Below are positions 5,778 to 14,928 of a stretch of 48,802 bases of DNA, one piece after another. The notes beneath the pieces were generated by a model. That model was not told the DNA's origin. It was given only the letters and a program-made list of their open reading frames with translations, and did not search any database. Numbering within the stretch: position 1 is the stretch's first letter; every line of letters starts with the position of its first letter. The translations under genes were made by a program, and so were the position numbers. The DNA comes from Bacteroidales bacterium (lineage in GTDB: Bacteria; Bacteroidota; Bacteroidia; Bacteroidales; P3), in contig JAFVCA010000039.1 in the NCBI GenBank assembly GCA_017479705.1, positions 1 to 48,802 of the forward strand, given 5' to 3'.

Positions 5778-8156
5778 TTAGAAGCAGATTTCCACGCCGG
5801 CCTCGAAACGGGGAAGATTCATCTTAAAGGCTGTGGGGCTGGTGGGGTCGGCGTCGTAGTTGGTAGTCAGGCCCGTGAGGCGGTAGCGGCAGTAGAGGCC
5901 AATGGCATCATAGGCAATGCGGGTGGTAACACCAAAGTTGAACTTGTAGTTGTCCTGGTATTCGGGATTGTCGACGGTAACCTTAGTGTTTTCTGAATGT
6001 TCATAAATCTTGCCCTCACGGACATAAGAGTATCCGCCGTATGAGACATAGGCACCGAGATCCCAGTGGACTCCTTTGCCGAACATTCCCCCACCGACAA
6101 AGCGGACACGTTGGAACAGTTCGAGGCTGCCCTCGTCGAAAACATAGTATTTCTTGTTAGGTTTGTTCCATAAAGCAAAGAGATTGTCGAGGCGGTTGGA
6201 TTTGTCGGGGGCGAAATTGAACCGTGTAGTGGCATATTCAAGGCCGATGCCGATGCTGTATGCCTTAGCCAGGCGGTTGAGCATGCGCACGCCGACATGC
6301 ATGGTGGGCGAGAAGAATTTGCATTCCTGCTCCTGCGAGCTGAGCCGGAACATGTTTCCTGCCATGAGATAGAAGTCCCAATAGATGTTACTGACATCCC
6401 AGCCATCTTTGCGGGATTTCTGTGCAAGGGTGAGGTCGTTACCCGTAATTCTCTGTACTATTTCGTTGGCGTTTCGTACAACATAATCGGGGCGAGTGAA
6501 ACTGCACCGAGTGTCGAATCCTGAGACGGCAAGGAGTTGATTCTGCTTGTCGGTAAGACGGAAAGAGGCGGTGTAGCCATTATACCACACGTTGAGGGTG
6601 CGGCGGTAGAGCTGGTTCTTGGGGAAGCTGATGGCACTGGCAGTGTCCATAGTATCGATAGTGATGTGGATGTAGGCATCGAGTGTGCCCTCGTCGTTCT
6701 GCCAGTTGAAGAAGAGTGGGCAACTGAGGTCGTTAGATCCAATGCTGTTGAGCAGATGCAGTTTTACCGAGTCGGCCGTCTCCTCAAAACGGAAGGTGGG
6801 ACGGGCAACGGTGTTCTGCTTCTTGTTGCAGAAATATTGGGCTTGCGGCACTCCGTAGCCGAAAGCATAGTCGAAATAGGGGTAGAGGTCGGCGGACTTT
6901 TCAATCTCGTGGAAGAGCTGCATGCCGCTGAGTCCCGGACAGGCCTGCATGGCGCAGGCAGCGAAACCAGCCACCAAGGGGCACGAGAATGAGGTACCAT
7001 CAACATAGTTGACAGCCGTATTGCTGGAGGGGCTGGCGGCCAAAGCATGGCCGAAAGCGGAGACATTGGGTTTGAGTGTACCCGTAGCACTGGGGCCAAA
7101 TGAGCTGAAGGAGATATGCTTGTAATTCTTAAGACTGGCATCAATACCTCCCACGCAAAGCACGCTATCGGCATCGGCTGGGGTGATGATGGTGCGCCAA
7201 TGATTGTCTGTGGCCTCGTTGCCGGCCGAGTTGCACACCAGCATGCCTTTACGGGCAGCCATGTTGCCGGCTTTGGCCACATAGGAAGTGCCGTTCATCT
7301 CCTGCACGTTGTAGCGTTCCTTGCCGTAGCCGAGGGAGCTGCTGATGATTTGTGCGCCGTTCTTGTCGGCCCATTCCATGGCTTGCATCCACCATACTTC
7401 CTCTTTGAAAGGCTCCAGTTCCACCTCGGTGCGTGCCAAGAGGAACTCGGCTCCGGTGGCCAGACCCAGGTGCCGCCCGTCGGGAGCAATGCCGGCAATG
7501 CAGCTGAGGGTCATTGTTCCATGGCTGTTCCAACCGTAGACATCCTCCTTGTCGTTGCAGAAGTTCCAGGTCTTGATGATTTGATGGTTGTCGAACAGGT
7601 GCTTGAAAGCCTGATGGGTGTTCACCTTGGGGAAACCGCCGTCGAAGACAGCTATGCGGACACCCTTGCCGTTGATGCCGAGTTCGTCGAACTGACGGCC
7701 ACCCATGCGTACAAGCTGGTCGGTGAGGCGAGCCGGTTTGGTCTTCTCCGACAGGGTAGACATGTCAGATTGTTCGGGGCTGACAGCACGCATGGCGGCA
7801 ATCTGCATCTCGGAAGCAATCAGATGGGTGTTGCTGACGAAAGGCAGCTGCTCGATGCGGCTCATCTGCTCCGGCGTGGCCATGACGGCAACGGCGTTGA
7901 GCCAACGGGAGGTGCCCACCTCCTCGGTAGCGATGGCGTCAATCTGCGACACGTAGCTGCTGTTGAGGGGATAGTTACTCACGTCGTAGAGGTCTGCGCC
8001 GCACTGGCGGTAGCGCTCTATGGCTTTGGCATCGAAATAGGTGTAGGGGTCGAAGGTTGTTCCCTGCTTGTCGGTGAGGAACACCCAGTAGCACGACTGG
8101 CTGAAGGCCGGAAGGAAGGCCAACATTGCCAATACAGAAAACATGATTTTTTTCAT
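5778..8156 (-). CDS. Exported S8 (subtilisin) protease with C-terminal outer-membrane-barrel-like domain
   Basis: A 792-residue protein with signal peptide (1-19, AFSQ). The catalytic domain (about 150-440) has the full subtilisin triad: Asp172 in IAVFDGG, His212 in NSHGTMT and Ser389 in DGTSFSCP, plus the oxyanion Asn313 in NSAGNEA. Residues 21-125 look like a propeptide. A beta-rich linker follows, and the last about 190 residues alternate polar and aromatic strands and end in VEICF, with the terminal Phe common in outer-membrane barrels. There is no T9SS sorting domain. The architecture suggests a protease tethered to the outer membrane by its own barrel-like domain; localisation is inferred. 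It is the last gene of the operon, 22 bp after recO. Confidence 0.9.
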   Translation of the reverse strand: MKKIMFSVLAMLAFLPAFSQSCYWVFLTDKQGTTFDPYTYFDAKAIERYRQCGADLYDVSNYPLNSSYVSQIDAIATEEVGTSRWLNAVAVMATPEQMSRIEQLPFVSNTHLIASEMQIAAMRAVSPEQSDMSTLSEKTKPARLTDQLVRMGGRQFDELGINGKGVRIAVFDGGFPKVNTHQAFKHLFDNHQIIKTWNFCNDKEDVYGWNSHGTMTLSCIAGIAPDGRHLGLATGAEFLLARTEVELEPFKEEVWWMQAMEWADKNGAQIISSSLGYGKERYNVQEMNGTSYVAKAGNMAARKGMLVCNSAGNEATDNHWRTIITPADADSVLCVGGIDASLKNYKHISFSSFGPSATGTLKPNVSAFGHALAASPSSNTAVNYVDGTSFSCPLVAGFAACAMQACPGLSGMQLFHEIEKSADLYPYFDYAFGYGVPQAQYFCNKKQNTVARPTFRFEETADSVKLHLLNSIGSNDLSCPLFFNWQNDEGTLDAYIHITIDTMDTASAISFPKNQLYRRTLNVWYNGYTASFRLTDKQNQLLAVSGFDTRCSFTRPDYVVRNANEIVQRITGNDLTLAQKSRKDGWDVSNIYWDFYLMAGNMFRLSSQEQECKFFSPTMHVGVRMLNRLAKAYSIGIGLEYATTRFNFAPDKSNRLDNLFALWNKPNKKYYVFDEGSLELFQRVRFVGGGMFGKGVHWDLGAYVSYGGYSYVREGKIYEHSENTKVTVDNPEYQDNYKFNFGVTTRIAYDAIGLYCRYRLTGLTTNYDADPTSPTAFKMNLPRFEAGVEICF

Positions 8157-8178
8157 AATGATAGTGTATTAGATTTAT

Positions 8179-8910
8179 TCATTGCAAAACAGAATGGAGG
8201 ATTTCGTGCGACTGAAAATTGTGGAACTCGGCAAGATGCAGCTGGAAGTATTCGAGCAGCCGGTTGATGAGCTCCGTGCGCTGGGCAAGGGAGGCGGAGG
8301 GCAGAGGGCGTCCGCTGTCGACAGCCTGAAGATAGTGGTGCAGGAGGAGGGATGTGGAGCCGTCGAGGGTGTGCTCGCCACTGTACTGGTAGCGGCCCGC
8401 AAGCATGTCGAAAAGGGGCTCACGGGGGCTGTAGTTGTCCAAGGGTTCTATGCCCATGTGGCGCGACACGGAGAGCATGAAGGTGATGGGCAGCTGGGCC
8501 ACAGGGATGGGCGACTGGGGGTGCAGGGCGTCGACAACATAGTCGAAGAGACCCGGCATAGGCTCCTCCTCGCGGAGGGTTTTGTAGAGCAGTTCTGTCA
8601 TAAAGAAACGCAGGGCGTGGCGCGACATCTCCTCGGCGCGGGCCACGGCCAGCGTCTGCGGTATGCCTCGATGGGGGGCAATCTCTTTGAGGTAATTGAT
8701 GGAGGTTTTGGGGTTGTTGTAGACCACAAGGTCAAGGTAGCTGAGCGGCTGGAGGAGGTTCTGCTTGGTGCGGCTGCCCCCTTTGCGCACCCCTTTGAGG
8801 ATGTAGGAACGCACGCCAAGCTGACGTGTGAAGATTTTGGCTATCACCGACGACTCGGAATAGGCAGTGGTGTGCAGCACCAAAGCGGGTGTTGAGAGCG
8901 TTGGTATCAC
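8179..8910 (-). CDS. recO: DNA repair protein RecO
   Basis: Recombination mediator that with RecR helps load RecA on SSB-coated DNA in the RecF pathway. The N-terminal OB-fold segment (about 1-80, with SSVIAKIFTRQLG and SYILKGVRKGG) and a helical C-terminal part ending ILHSVLQ match Bacteroidetes RecO. The length of 243 residues is normal, and the zinc-finger cysteines of some RecO proteins are absent. The start is GTG at 8910, chosen because it overlaps the porZ stop as GTGA (8907-8910) and gives a full N-terminus. Translational coupling to porZ is likely. Confidence 0.92.
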   Translation of the reverse strand: MIPTLSTPALVLHTTAYSESSVIAKIFTRQLGVRSYILKGVRKGGSRTKQNLLQPLSYLDLVVYNNPKTSINYLKEIAPHRGIPQTLAVARAEEMSRHALRFFMTELLYKTLREEEPMPGLFDYVVDALHPQSPIPVAQLPITFMLSVSRHMGIEPLDNYSPREPLFDMLAGRYQYSGEHTLDGSTSLLLHHYLQAVDSGRPLPSASLAQRTELINRLLEYFQLHLAEFHNFQSHEILHSVLQ

Positions 8911-11240
8911 CTTATGACAAGTATTTTGGCAACGGAGCGCATATTGCCCGCGGCGTCGGAGGCGAAAACATAATAGGTGCCGGAGGCAACACGGTCGCCA
9001 TTGTTGGTGCGACCGTTCCAGACGGCTTGCCCGCCATGGGCAGTGGTGGAGAAGACCACGTGGCCGCGGGCGTCGGTGACGTGGACCAGCGCATCGCGCG
9101 TGAATCCCTTGACAGCAATGGGGCCATCATAGCCCGGACGGACGGGGTTGGGAAAGGCGTGTATGTCGGACAAGGGCTCGTAGTAGCCCACCGTGGCGGT
9201 GGAGCGGTAGGACTGCAGCCCCATGTCGGTGCCGATGTACACCACGCCGCTTTCGGGATGGACTGTGAGGGCTACAATCTTGTCCGAAGCCAACGGGCTG
9301 TTGGCGGTGGTGAAATGATGGAGCTGTTCCAAGCCGTTGGCGGAGATGAGGTACAGGCCGTTGTTGGAGGTGCCCACCCACTTGCGGTTGGCCCCGTCGA
9401 CGGCCATACAGGTGATGCTCTCATAGGCCATGAGGTATTCGTTGATGCCATCCTCATTGTAGAGGATGTTGGAGCAGTTGACCGGCGCGGTCTCGCCATT
9501 GCCGCCATTGGCAAAAGCACGGTAGCCGTCGTAGATGACTTTCAGTCCCTTGTCGGTACCAAACCAGAGGTCGCCGGAACGGTCCTGCACTAAGCAGGTG
9601 ACGGTGTGGGTCTCCAGCTTGCTGCCGTTATTGGGGTTGACAACCGCCTGGCGGCTCTCGCCGTCGTGGACAAAGATGCGGTTGCTCTTGCCGATGAACC
9701 ATTTGTAGCCTGTTATGCTGTCCCATATCAGTTTGTCGATCTCTTTCTTGTCGACGGTGAGGCCTTGCAGCACCGGGCTGATGTCGAAGCTGCGCCAAGA
9801 GCCGTCACGGTAGCGGACGGCCAGCCCATGGTCCACTAACGAGCTGGTCACCCAAAGGTTCCCTTGGTCGTCGTAGGCCAAGCCTGAGACGCGGAGGTGG
9901 GTGAACGTGCCACTGGTGTAGGGCACCAGCGCCCCCTGTGTATTGGACTGGTTGAAAAGAGTCTGCACCTCGTTGTCGTGTATGTCAAGCACACCGTAGC
10001 CCCACGAGGTGGCACTGATGTGCTTGCTGTCCTTGGAGTCCACAGCCATGTAGAGAACATCCTGAAAGGCAGGGATGCTGTCGGCCACGGTGATTTGCAA
10101 CCACTCCCCTTTTTCGAGGATTGAGAGGGAGCCGGGGAGGAATAAGCTTTCGTAGGTGGGCTTCTTGCCTCCGGGGCAGAGGTATAGTTTGTTGTATGTG
10201 GTGGCTAAACTGTATACATAGTCGTCGTTGAAGGGTCCCGCAGGGGCGTGGGCGGAGACTTCCTCATTGCCACGACGCACCTCGATAAGGCCAGCCCATG
10301 AGTGGCCTATCCACAGGGTGCCGTCGCTGTCCATGTCGGCATCCTCGGCTGCCATGCCATAGGTGGGCAGGTCGGTGACAATGTCGGTGAGGGAGAACTG
10401 ACTGTTGTATATTTCGATCGTGCTATAGCGATTCAGGATAATCTGGTTGCCGCGGCACCGCAGCGAGCGCACTGTCCCCGTACCCAAAGAGCCCCAGGCA
10501 TCACGGTCCTGCTGATAGAAGGTGGTCATGCTGTCCGGGTTGTCGGTGCAAGCGGCCACCACCAGACGGTTGCTGCACACGTCGAGCATACGGACCGACA
10601 TGCCCGCCAAGGGGGAGAGGGTGTCCCGCGTCCAAGTCTCATAGATATGCAGCCGGTTGCTGCCGCGCGGGGCATACATCAGGCCGTTGTCAGTACCGGC
10701 TACAATGTCCCCTTCGGTAAAAGCCACGTCGTATACCACGCCGCCCTCGCCGTCGGGGCCGAGGTAGTAGGTCTCCGCCACCTCATGGCGGCGGGCATCC
10801 ACCACCACAATGCCAAAGCCCGTGGCCAGATAGACCCTGTCGCCATCAAAACGGATGTGGTAAATCTTCTTGTCGCCACCCTGTCCGCTGTAGCGAATGT
10901 CGGCGATGTGATACACCTTCCCGTCCTGAACCAGGTCCACGCCGGAATTGGCGTATGCCACAGCTAAGCACTGCGAGGCCTCGTCGTACGCCATGGTGCT
11001 GATGCCCACATCCGTCAGACCGTCGGCCTTGGTCATGGGGGTGAGTTCCTTGCCTTCGGGACGATAGCTGAACAGCGCCATGCGCGTGGCGGCGTACACC
11101 TCGGACGGAGCCACACATACATGACGGGCAGCGACAAACGAGTTGTGGTCGCGCCACTCCCCTATTGCCGACTGGGCACTGACAACATGGCCAACAGCAA
11201 ACAACAACAGGAAAGGAAGGAAACGTCTCATGGCTGTCAT
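8907..11240 (-). CDS. porZ: Type IX secretion system protein PorZ
   Basis: Surface protein of the T9SS attachment complex (with PorU, PorV and PorQ), which cleaves sorting domains and links cargo to anionic lipopolysaccharide. The mature N-terminus (GEWRDHNSF, then VYAATRMALFSY and KADGLTDVGISTMAYD) matches the PorZ N-terminal beta-propeller family, and further propeller-like repeats such as DRSGDLWFGTDKGL follow. The C-terminus (FPNPVRPGYDGPI to VAKILVIR) is a T9SS-type sorting-like domain. The start at 11240 forms an ATGA overlap with the mreD stop and is followed by MRRFLPFLLLFAVGHVVSAQ, a signal peptide. The resulting 777 residues agree with the roughly 776 of Porphyromonas PorZ. Confidence 0.88.
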   Translation of the reverse strand: MTAMRRFLPFLLLFAVGHVVSAQSAIGEWRDHNSFVAARHVCVAPSEVYAATRMALFSYRPEGKELTPMTKADGLTDVGISTMAYDEASQCLAVAYANSGVDLVQDGKVYHIADIRYSGQGGDKKIYHIRFDGDRVYLATGFGIVVVDARRHEVAETYYLGPDGEGGVVYDVAFTEGDIVAGTDNGLMYAPRGSNRLHIYETWTRDTLSPLAGMSVRMLDVCSNRLVVAACTDNPDSMTTFYQQDRDAWGSLGTGTVRSLRCRGNQIILNRYSTIEIYNSQFSLTDIVTDLPTYGMAAEDADMDSDGTLWIGHSWAGLIEVRRGNEEVSAHAPAGPFNDDYVYSLATTYNKLYLCPGGKKPTYESLFLPGSLSILEKGEWLQITVADSIPAFQDVLYMAVDSKDSKHISATSWGYGVLDIHDNEVQTLFNQSNTQGALVPYTSGTFTHLRVSGLAYDDQGNLWVTSSLVDHGLAVRYRDGSWRSFDISPVLQGLTVDKKEIDKLIWDSITGYKWFIGKSNRIFVHDGESRQAVVNPNNGSKLETHTVTCLVQDRSGDLWFGTDKGLKVIYDGYRAFANGGNGETAPVNCSNILYNEDGINEYLMAYESITCMAVDGANRKWVGTSNNGLYLISANGLEQLHHFTTANSPLASDKIVALTVHPESGVVYIGTDMGLQSYRSTATVGYYEPLSDIHAFPNPVRPGYDGPIAVKGFTRDALVHVTDARGHVVFSTTAHGGQAVWNGRTNNGDRVASGTYYVFASDAAGNMRSVAKILVIR

Positions 11241-11755
11241 TTCTTTTGGGGTGAGATAAGAAGCTGGCTCAACATAAGCAACAACCATGTAGCCACGGCG
11301 TCGAGCAGCATGGAGAGCAACGTCATCCAGAAATTGCCAAAGCTGAAGGCCTCTAAAAGGCAGTAGGTGAAACTGTAGACCGCCGACATAACAAACAGGT
11401 AGACGGCAAAGGTCTGGAAGGGGACGGTGTGGACGCTGGGTACATCAATGACGGCCTCGTTGGGGTCGTCGCGGGTCAGCATACGGTTGCCGATAATCAC
11501 GCGCACAAAGGCCATCATGGTGCAGCTGAAGGTATGGAATCCAGGGATGTTGCAGAAAATGTCAACCAGTGCCCCGGCAGCAAAGGCTATCAGCAGCAAC
11601 GGGATATTGCCCACACGGGTGGGCAACATCAGCACAGCAAGGATGTAGATGAAGGGTATCAGGTACCCCCCAAAACTGACGTAGTTGAGCAACAGGATTT
11701 GCAGTACTATGAGCACCACAAAGCGGAATATGTTTGATAAAACCAGTTTTGTCAT
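11237..11755 (-). CDS. mreD: Rod shape-determining protein MreD
   Basis: Small integral inner-membrane protein of the elongasome, 172 residues with about five hydrophobic segments, beginning FVVLIVLQILLLNYVSFGGY. The segment LPTRVGNIPLLLIAFAAGAL and the length fit MreD of Bacteroidetes. It overlaps mreC upstream and porZ downstream by 4 bp each (ATGA). The family is weakly conserved, so the call rests partly on the adjacent mreC. Confidence 0.88.
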   Translation of the reverse strand: MTKLVLSNIFRFVVLIVLQILLLNYVSFGGYLIPFIYILAVLMLPTRVGNIPLLLIAFAAGALVDIFCNIPGFHTFSCTMMAFVRVIIGNRMLTRDDPNEAVIDVPSVHTVPFQTFAVYLFVMSAVYSFTYCLLEAFSFGNFWMTLLSMLLDAVATWLLLMLSQLLISPQKK

Positions 11756-12594
11756 TTCTGTTCGTCCTCCATCTGTGTGCGGGCCATGAGCGAATCCTGC
11801 TCAGCCTTGAAATGGTTGTCAATAATATACACGTGGTCCAGCTTGGTGAATTCCGTGGCCAGACGCACCTTGATGGTGTAGAATCCGCTGCCCCTCTCAC
11901 TCATGGTCTGTTCCACAAAGCCCACCATGATGCCCTCAGGGAAGTCGTTGGCCATGCCACTGGTGACGATGGTGTCGCCGGAGAAGAGCTTGTGTGTGGT
12001 GGGGATGTCAATCAGCGTGGCATAGCGGAAGTCACCTCCGCGCCACACCAACGAGCCATTGGTGTTGATACGGCTTATCTTCACGCTGTTGCGGCTGTTG
12101 GAATGCAGCACCGGCATGATGGTGGCAAAATTGTCCGTGGTGTTCACCACTACGCCCACTATGCCCTGCGGCGAGATGACGGCCTGGTCCAGCTTGATGC
12201 CCTGCTTGCGCCCCTTGTTGATCATGATGTAATTGTTGGGGCGATTCCACGAGTTTTTCACCACGCGCGCCTCGGTATAGCTGTAGCGCTGCTTGTAGAC
12301 GGTGTCCTCCTTGGTGAACTCCCGGAGGTTGTAGCTGATGTACGACGACTCCAGCTGAGCCCTGAGCTGGGCATTCTCCGCCGCCAGCCGCTCATTCTCC
12401 TTGCGCAGCCCGAAGTAGTCGCCCACCGCCGAGATGGTGCCGTAGCAGCGTCCCGCAACGGCATTGCCCGCCTGCACAATCTTCGAGCCTTGATAGTTGC
12501 TGTTCTGGGTGATGAATACAATAGCCAGGATCTCCAGCAGCAGGAACACGAAGACGAAGTTGTACCGTTTGATAAAAGCCAGTAGTGCGTCCAT
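11752..12594 (-). CDS. mreC: Rod shape-determining protein MreC
   Basis: Inner-membrane-anchored periplasmic protein of the elongation machinery that links MreB and MreD to wall synthases. The 280 residues include one transmembrane helix (about 12-30), a coiled coil (about 60-85, rich in E, N, L and A) and the beta domains with ARVVKNSWNRPNNYIMINKG, GIVGVVVNTTDNFATIMPVL and GDTIVTSGMANDFPEGIMVG, all typical of MreC. It starts 20 bp after gmk. The usual following genes pbp2 and rodA are replaced here by porZ and recO after mreD, and mreB is not in the window. Confidence 0.94.
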   Translation of the reverse strand: MDALLAFIKRYNFVFVFLLLEILAIVFITQNSNYQGSKIVQAGNAVAGRCYGTISAVGDYFGLRKENERLAAENAQLRAQLESSYISYNLREFTKEDTVYKQRYSYTEARVVKNSWNRPNNYIMINKGRKQGIKLDQAVISPQGIVGVVVNTTDNFATIMPVLHSNSRNSVKISRINTNGSLVWRGGDFRYATLIDIPTTHKLFSGDTIVTSGMANDFPEGIMVGFVEQTMSERGSGFYTIKVRLATEFTKLDHVYIIDNHFKAEQDSLMARTQMEDEQK

Positions 12595-12614
12595 CCTTGT
12601 TTATGCTTTGGTTA

Positions 12615-13184
12615 TCATCTGCTGAGATAGTTATTGATGACCCGCTGTGTCTCGTCGACGGCGCGGTTCAAGTCGTCGTTCAGGATCGTCACGTCAAACT
12701 GGTCGGCCATCTTCAGTTCGGCGGCACTGCGGGCTAAGCGCTTGGTGATGGCCTCCTCGGTCTCGGTGCCACGGGTGCGCAGACGCATCTCCAGCACCTC
12801 GATGCTGGGAGGCATCACAAAGAGGGCCAAAGCCTCGCTGCCGAAATATTTCTTGATATTCATGCCGCCGTTTACGTCAACGTCGAAGATGATGACGTGG
12901 CCGTTGTCCCAAATGCGGTCAATCTCCGATTTCAGCGTACCGTATCGGGTGCCTGCATAGACCTCTTCCCATTCAAGAAACTGGCCGTCGGCCACTCTCT
13001 TTTCAAACTCTCCGGGGGTGAGGAAATAATAGTCCACACCATTCTGCTCGCCTTGACGTGCCGGGCGGCTGGTGGCAGAGATGGAGAATTCGAAACAGTC
13101 GAACCGTTTCAGTATCTCCCGGATAATAGTTGTCTTGCCACTGCCCGAAGGCGCGGAAAACAAGATAGCTTTGCGATTGTTCAT
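12615..13184 (-). CDS. gmk: Guanylate kinase
   Basis: Cytoplasmic enzyme converting GMP and ATP to GDP and ADP. It has 189 residues with the P-loop APSGSGKTT (11-19), the GMP-binding block FSISATSRPARQGEQNGVDYYF (split here as FSISATSRPARQGEQNG then VDYYF), EWEEVYAGTRYGT, and the lid segment with RTRGTETEEAITKRL. Full length. It lies between the coiled-coil gene (51 bp upstream) and mreC (20 bp downstream) in one transcription unit. Confidence 0.97.
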   Translation of the reverse strand: MNNRKAILFSAPSGSGKTTIIREILKRFDCFEFSISATSRPARQGEQNGVDYYFLTPGEFEKRVADGQFLEWEEVYAGTRYGTLKSEIDRIWDNGHVIIFDVDVNGGMNIKKYFGSEALALFVMPPSIEVLEMRLRTRGTETEEAITKRLARSAAELKMADQFDVTILNDDLNRAVDETQRVINNYLSR

Positions 13185-13235
13185 AGTGAGCGCGTATTAG
13201 TTTGGCGGGAGCAAACACCCGCACGTTTGTCATTG

Positions 13236-14393
13236 TCAGAATTTACGGTCGAATATCTTGTAGAAACTCTTTACCACCAACGAGTTCTCGTGCCACATGT
13301 ACTGGGCTGCCACCTCGGCCACATAGGCCAACGCCTCCTCGCGACTGCTGTAGTTGTTGAGGCGGAGGATAAAGTCGTTGTAGGCCTTCATGTTGTTGTG
13401 GAACAGCTCGCTCATGAAACTGAACTTGTCATTGATGTTGATGATGGTGCGCAGGTCTTCCACCTTCTTGGCGTTCACGCGGGTCTCCAGCTGCTCCTCC
13501 ACATTGCGGCCATGCTTGTTCAGGGCGTCAGCCAGAGTGCGCACACGGGGTTCCTCCTCGCTGCTGCTCTTCAGGTAGTCGAACAGCGACGACTCCTGAC
13601 CCTTGCCCTTCGCGGGCTTGGCGGGTTTCTCAGCGGGTTGGGGCTCCTCGGCAAACAGCTCGTCGTTCCGGTTGCCCTCTATGGTCTCCATCACCGGCTC
13701 GATGACGGGAGCTACCTCCGGCTCGGCGGGTTCGGGGGCAAAGATGGGCTTCAGCTCCTCGGCAGCGGCCTTGCGGGCAGCCTCTTCCTCGGCTTTGCGC
13801 TGTGCCTCGGCGGCCTTGCGGGCGGCCTCTTCCTCAGCCTTGCGCTGGGCTTCCGCGGCCTTGCGGGCAGCCTCTTCCTCGGCCTTGCGTTGCGCCTCGG
13901 CGGCCTTGCGGGCGGCCTCTTCCTCAGCTTTGCGTTGCGCCTCGGCGACCTTGCGGGCGGCCTCTTCCTCAGCTTTGCGTTGTGCCTCGGCGGCCTTGCG
14001 GGCGGCCTCTTCCTCGGCCTTGCGTTGCGCCTCGGCGGCCTTGCGGGCGGCCTCTTCCTCAGCTTTGCGTTGTGCCTCGGCGGCCTTGCGGGCGGCCTCT
14101 TCCTCGGCCTTGCGTTGCACCTCGGCGGCCTTGCGGGCGGCCTCTTCCTCAGCTTTGCGCTGCGCCTCGGTGGCCTGGTTCTTCACCTCCTCCGCACGTG
14201 CGTCGGGGTCCTCGGCCACAGGGCTCTCACCCTCAGCCTCCAGCTGGAGCGCCTCCATATAGAGATTGCGCAACTCCTGCAAGATGATGTCTATCTCAAT
14301 TTGGGGTATCGACCCCTTGTTCTGTCTGATGCGAGCGGCTATCAAACCCAGCCTCTCCATCCCTTCCAAAAGCGAGTTTCCCGTGTTCTTCAT
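13236..14393 (-). CDS. Bacteroidales coiled-coil protein with 15-residue tandem repeats
   Basis: A 385-residue protein without signal peptide or membrane segment. Residues 1-73 are helical (LEGMERLGLIAARI). Residues 74-208 are nine near-perfect copies of the 15-residue unit represented by KAEEEAARKAAEAQR, a highly charged single alpha helix or coiled coil. An acidic, proline-containing linker follows. The C-terminal part (about 295-385, RTIININDKFSFMSELFHNN, then MKAYNDFILRLN) resembles a conserved Bacteroidales domain of unknown function. It is the first gene of the gmk-mreCD-porZ-recO operon, and its role is unknown. Copy number is likely to vary between strains because units are nearly identical at the DNA level. 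Confidence 0.82.
   Translation of the reverse strand: MKNTGNSLLEGMERLGLIAARIRQNKGSIPQIEIDIILQELRNLYMEALQLEAEGESPVAEDPDARAEEVKNQATEAQRKAEEEAARKAAEVQRKAEEEAARKAAEAQRKAEEEAARKAAEAQRKAEEEAARKAAEAQRKAEEEAARKVAEAQRKAEEEAARKAAEAQRKAEEEAARKAAEAQRKAEEEAARKAAEAQRKAEEEAARKAAAEELKPIFAPEPAEPEVAPVIEPVMETIEGNRNDELFAEEPQPAEKPAKPAKGKGQESSLFDYLKSSSEEEPRVRTLADALNKHGRNVEEQLETRVNAKKVEDLRTIININDKFSFMSELFHNNMKAYNDFILRLNNYSSREEALAYVAEVAAQYMWHENSLVVKSFYKIFDRKF
13770..14174 (-). repeat. Nine tandem 45-bp coding repeats
   Basis: Nine units of 45 bp encode the helical repeat of the coiled-coil protein. Units differ by a few silent or single-residue changes (Val for Ala in two units, Thr in the first). The unit length keeps frame, so gain or loss changes only helix length. 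Confidence 0.9.
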
Positions 14394-14866
14394 GATGGTG
14401 TGCTTATTTTATTTCTCTGTATACAAAAATGTTGCACCGCATCCTGTGGCGCAAAACAATTTGTAAAAATACGAAATAAAATGCAATCACACACTTTTTT
14501 TTTTGCATGAACCCTCTTTTCCCACCCCGCAGCGGCCCTGCTCCACGGTGCCGCGCAACCATCCTCCTCCACCCGCCGACATCTAATCCCCAGCCACATA
14601 CACAGCACCTTTCCGGGTAAAAGAGCATCCAAAACAGGTGTTTCCTGACAAACTGGCCGCTCCAAACCAGCTGTCCGTAAAGTGTCGGGACGCTCTTCCT
14701 CCACTCCTTGGCAACATTGTGCATAGTTCATGTTACTCATTTCTCCCATTATGAGGGAACAAATGGCCTATAAGTAATTGCCACCAAAATGGGAAGGAGC
14801 GAAGTTACCCTTTACGAGGTGTGACGCAGCAGCAATATTTTTTTCTGCCAACCCAATTATTTTTCG
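14394..14866. other. Divergent intergenic region between the coiled-coil gene and the M16 peptidase gene
   Basis: No convincing gene. The left part has a weak minus-strand -7-like box (TATTTTTA at 14464-14471) that could serve the coiled-coil operon. The middle is GC-richer without a signal I recognise. The right end holds the M16 promoter. Confidence 0.45.
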
Positions 14867-14874
14867 TATCTTTG
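14867..14874 (+). promoter_or_regulatory. -7 box of the M16 peptidase gene
   Basis: TATCTTTG fits TAnnTTTG. A poor CTG -33 match lies 19 nt upstream. Expected transcription start is near 14881, about 48 nt before the ATG. Confidence 0.6.
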
Positions 14875-14928
14875 AATGTTCAAAAGAGCTGAACAAATCA
14901 CACATAGTATTAATTAATAACAATTTAA

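Noticed and set aside
13603-14287. Ala/Ser- or Pro/Arg-repeat frames on the plus strand over the coiled-coil gene
   Set aside because: They only reflect the 45-bp tandem repeat read in other frames; the sense frame has a conserved C-terminal domain.
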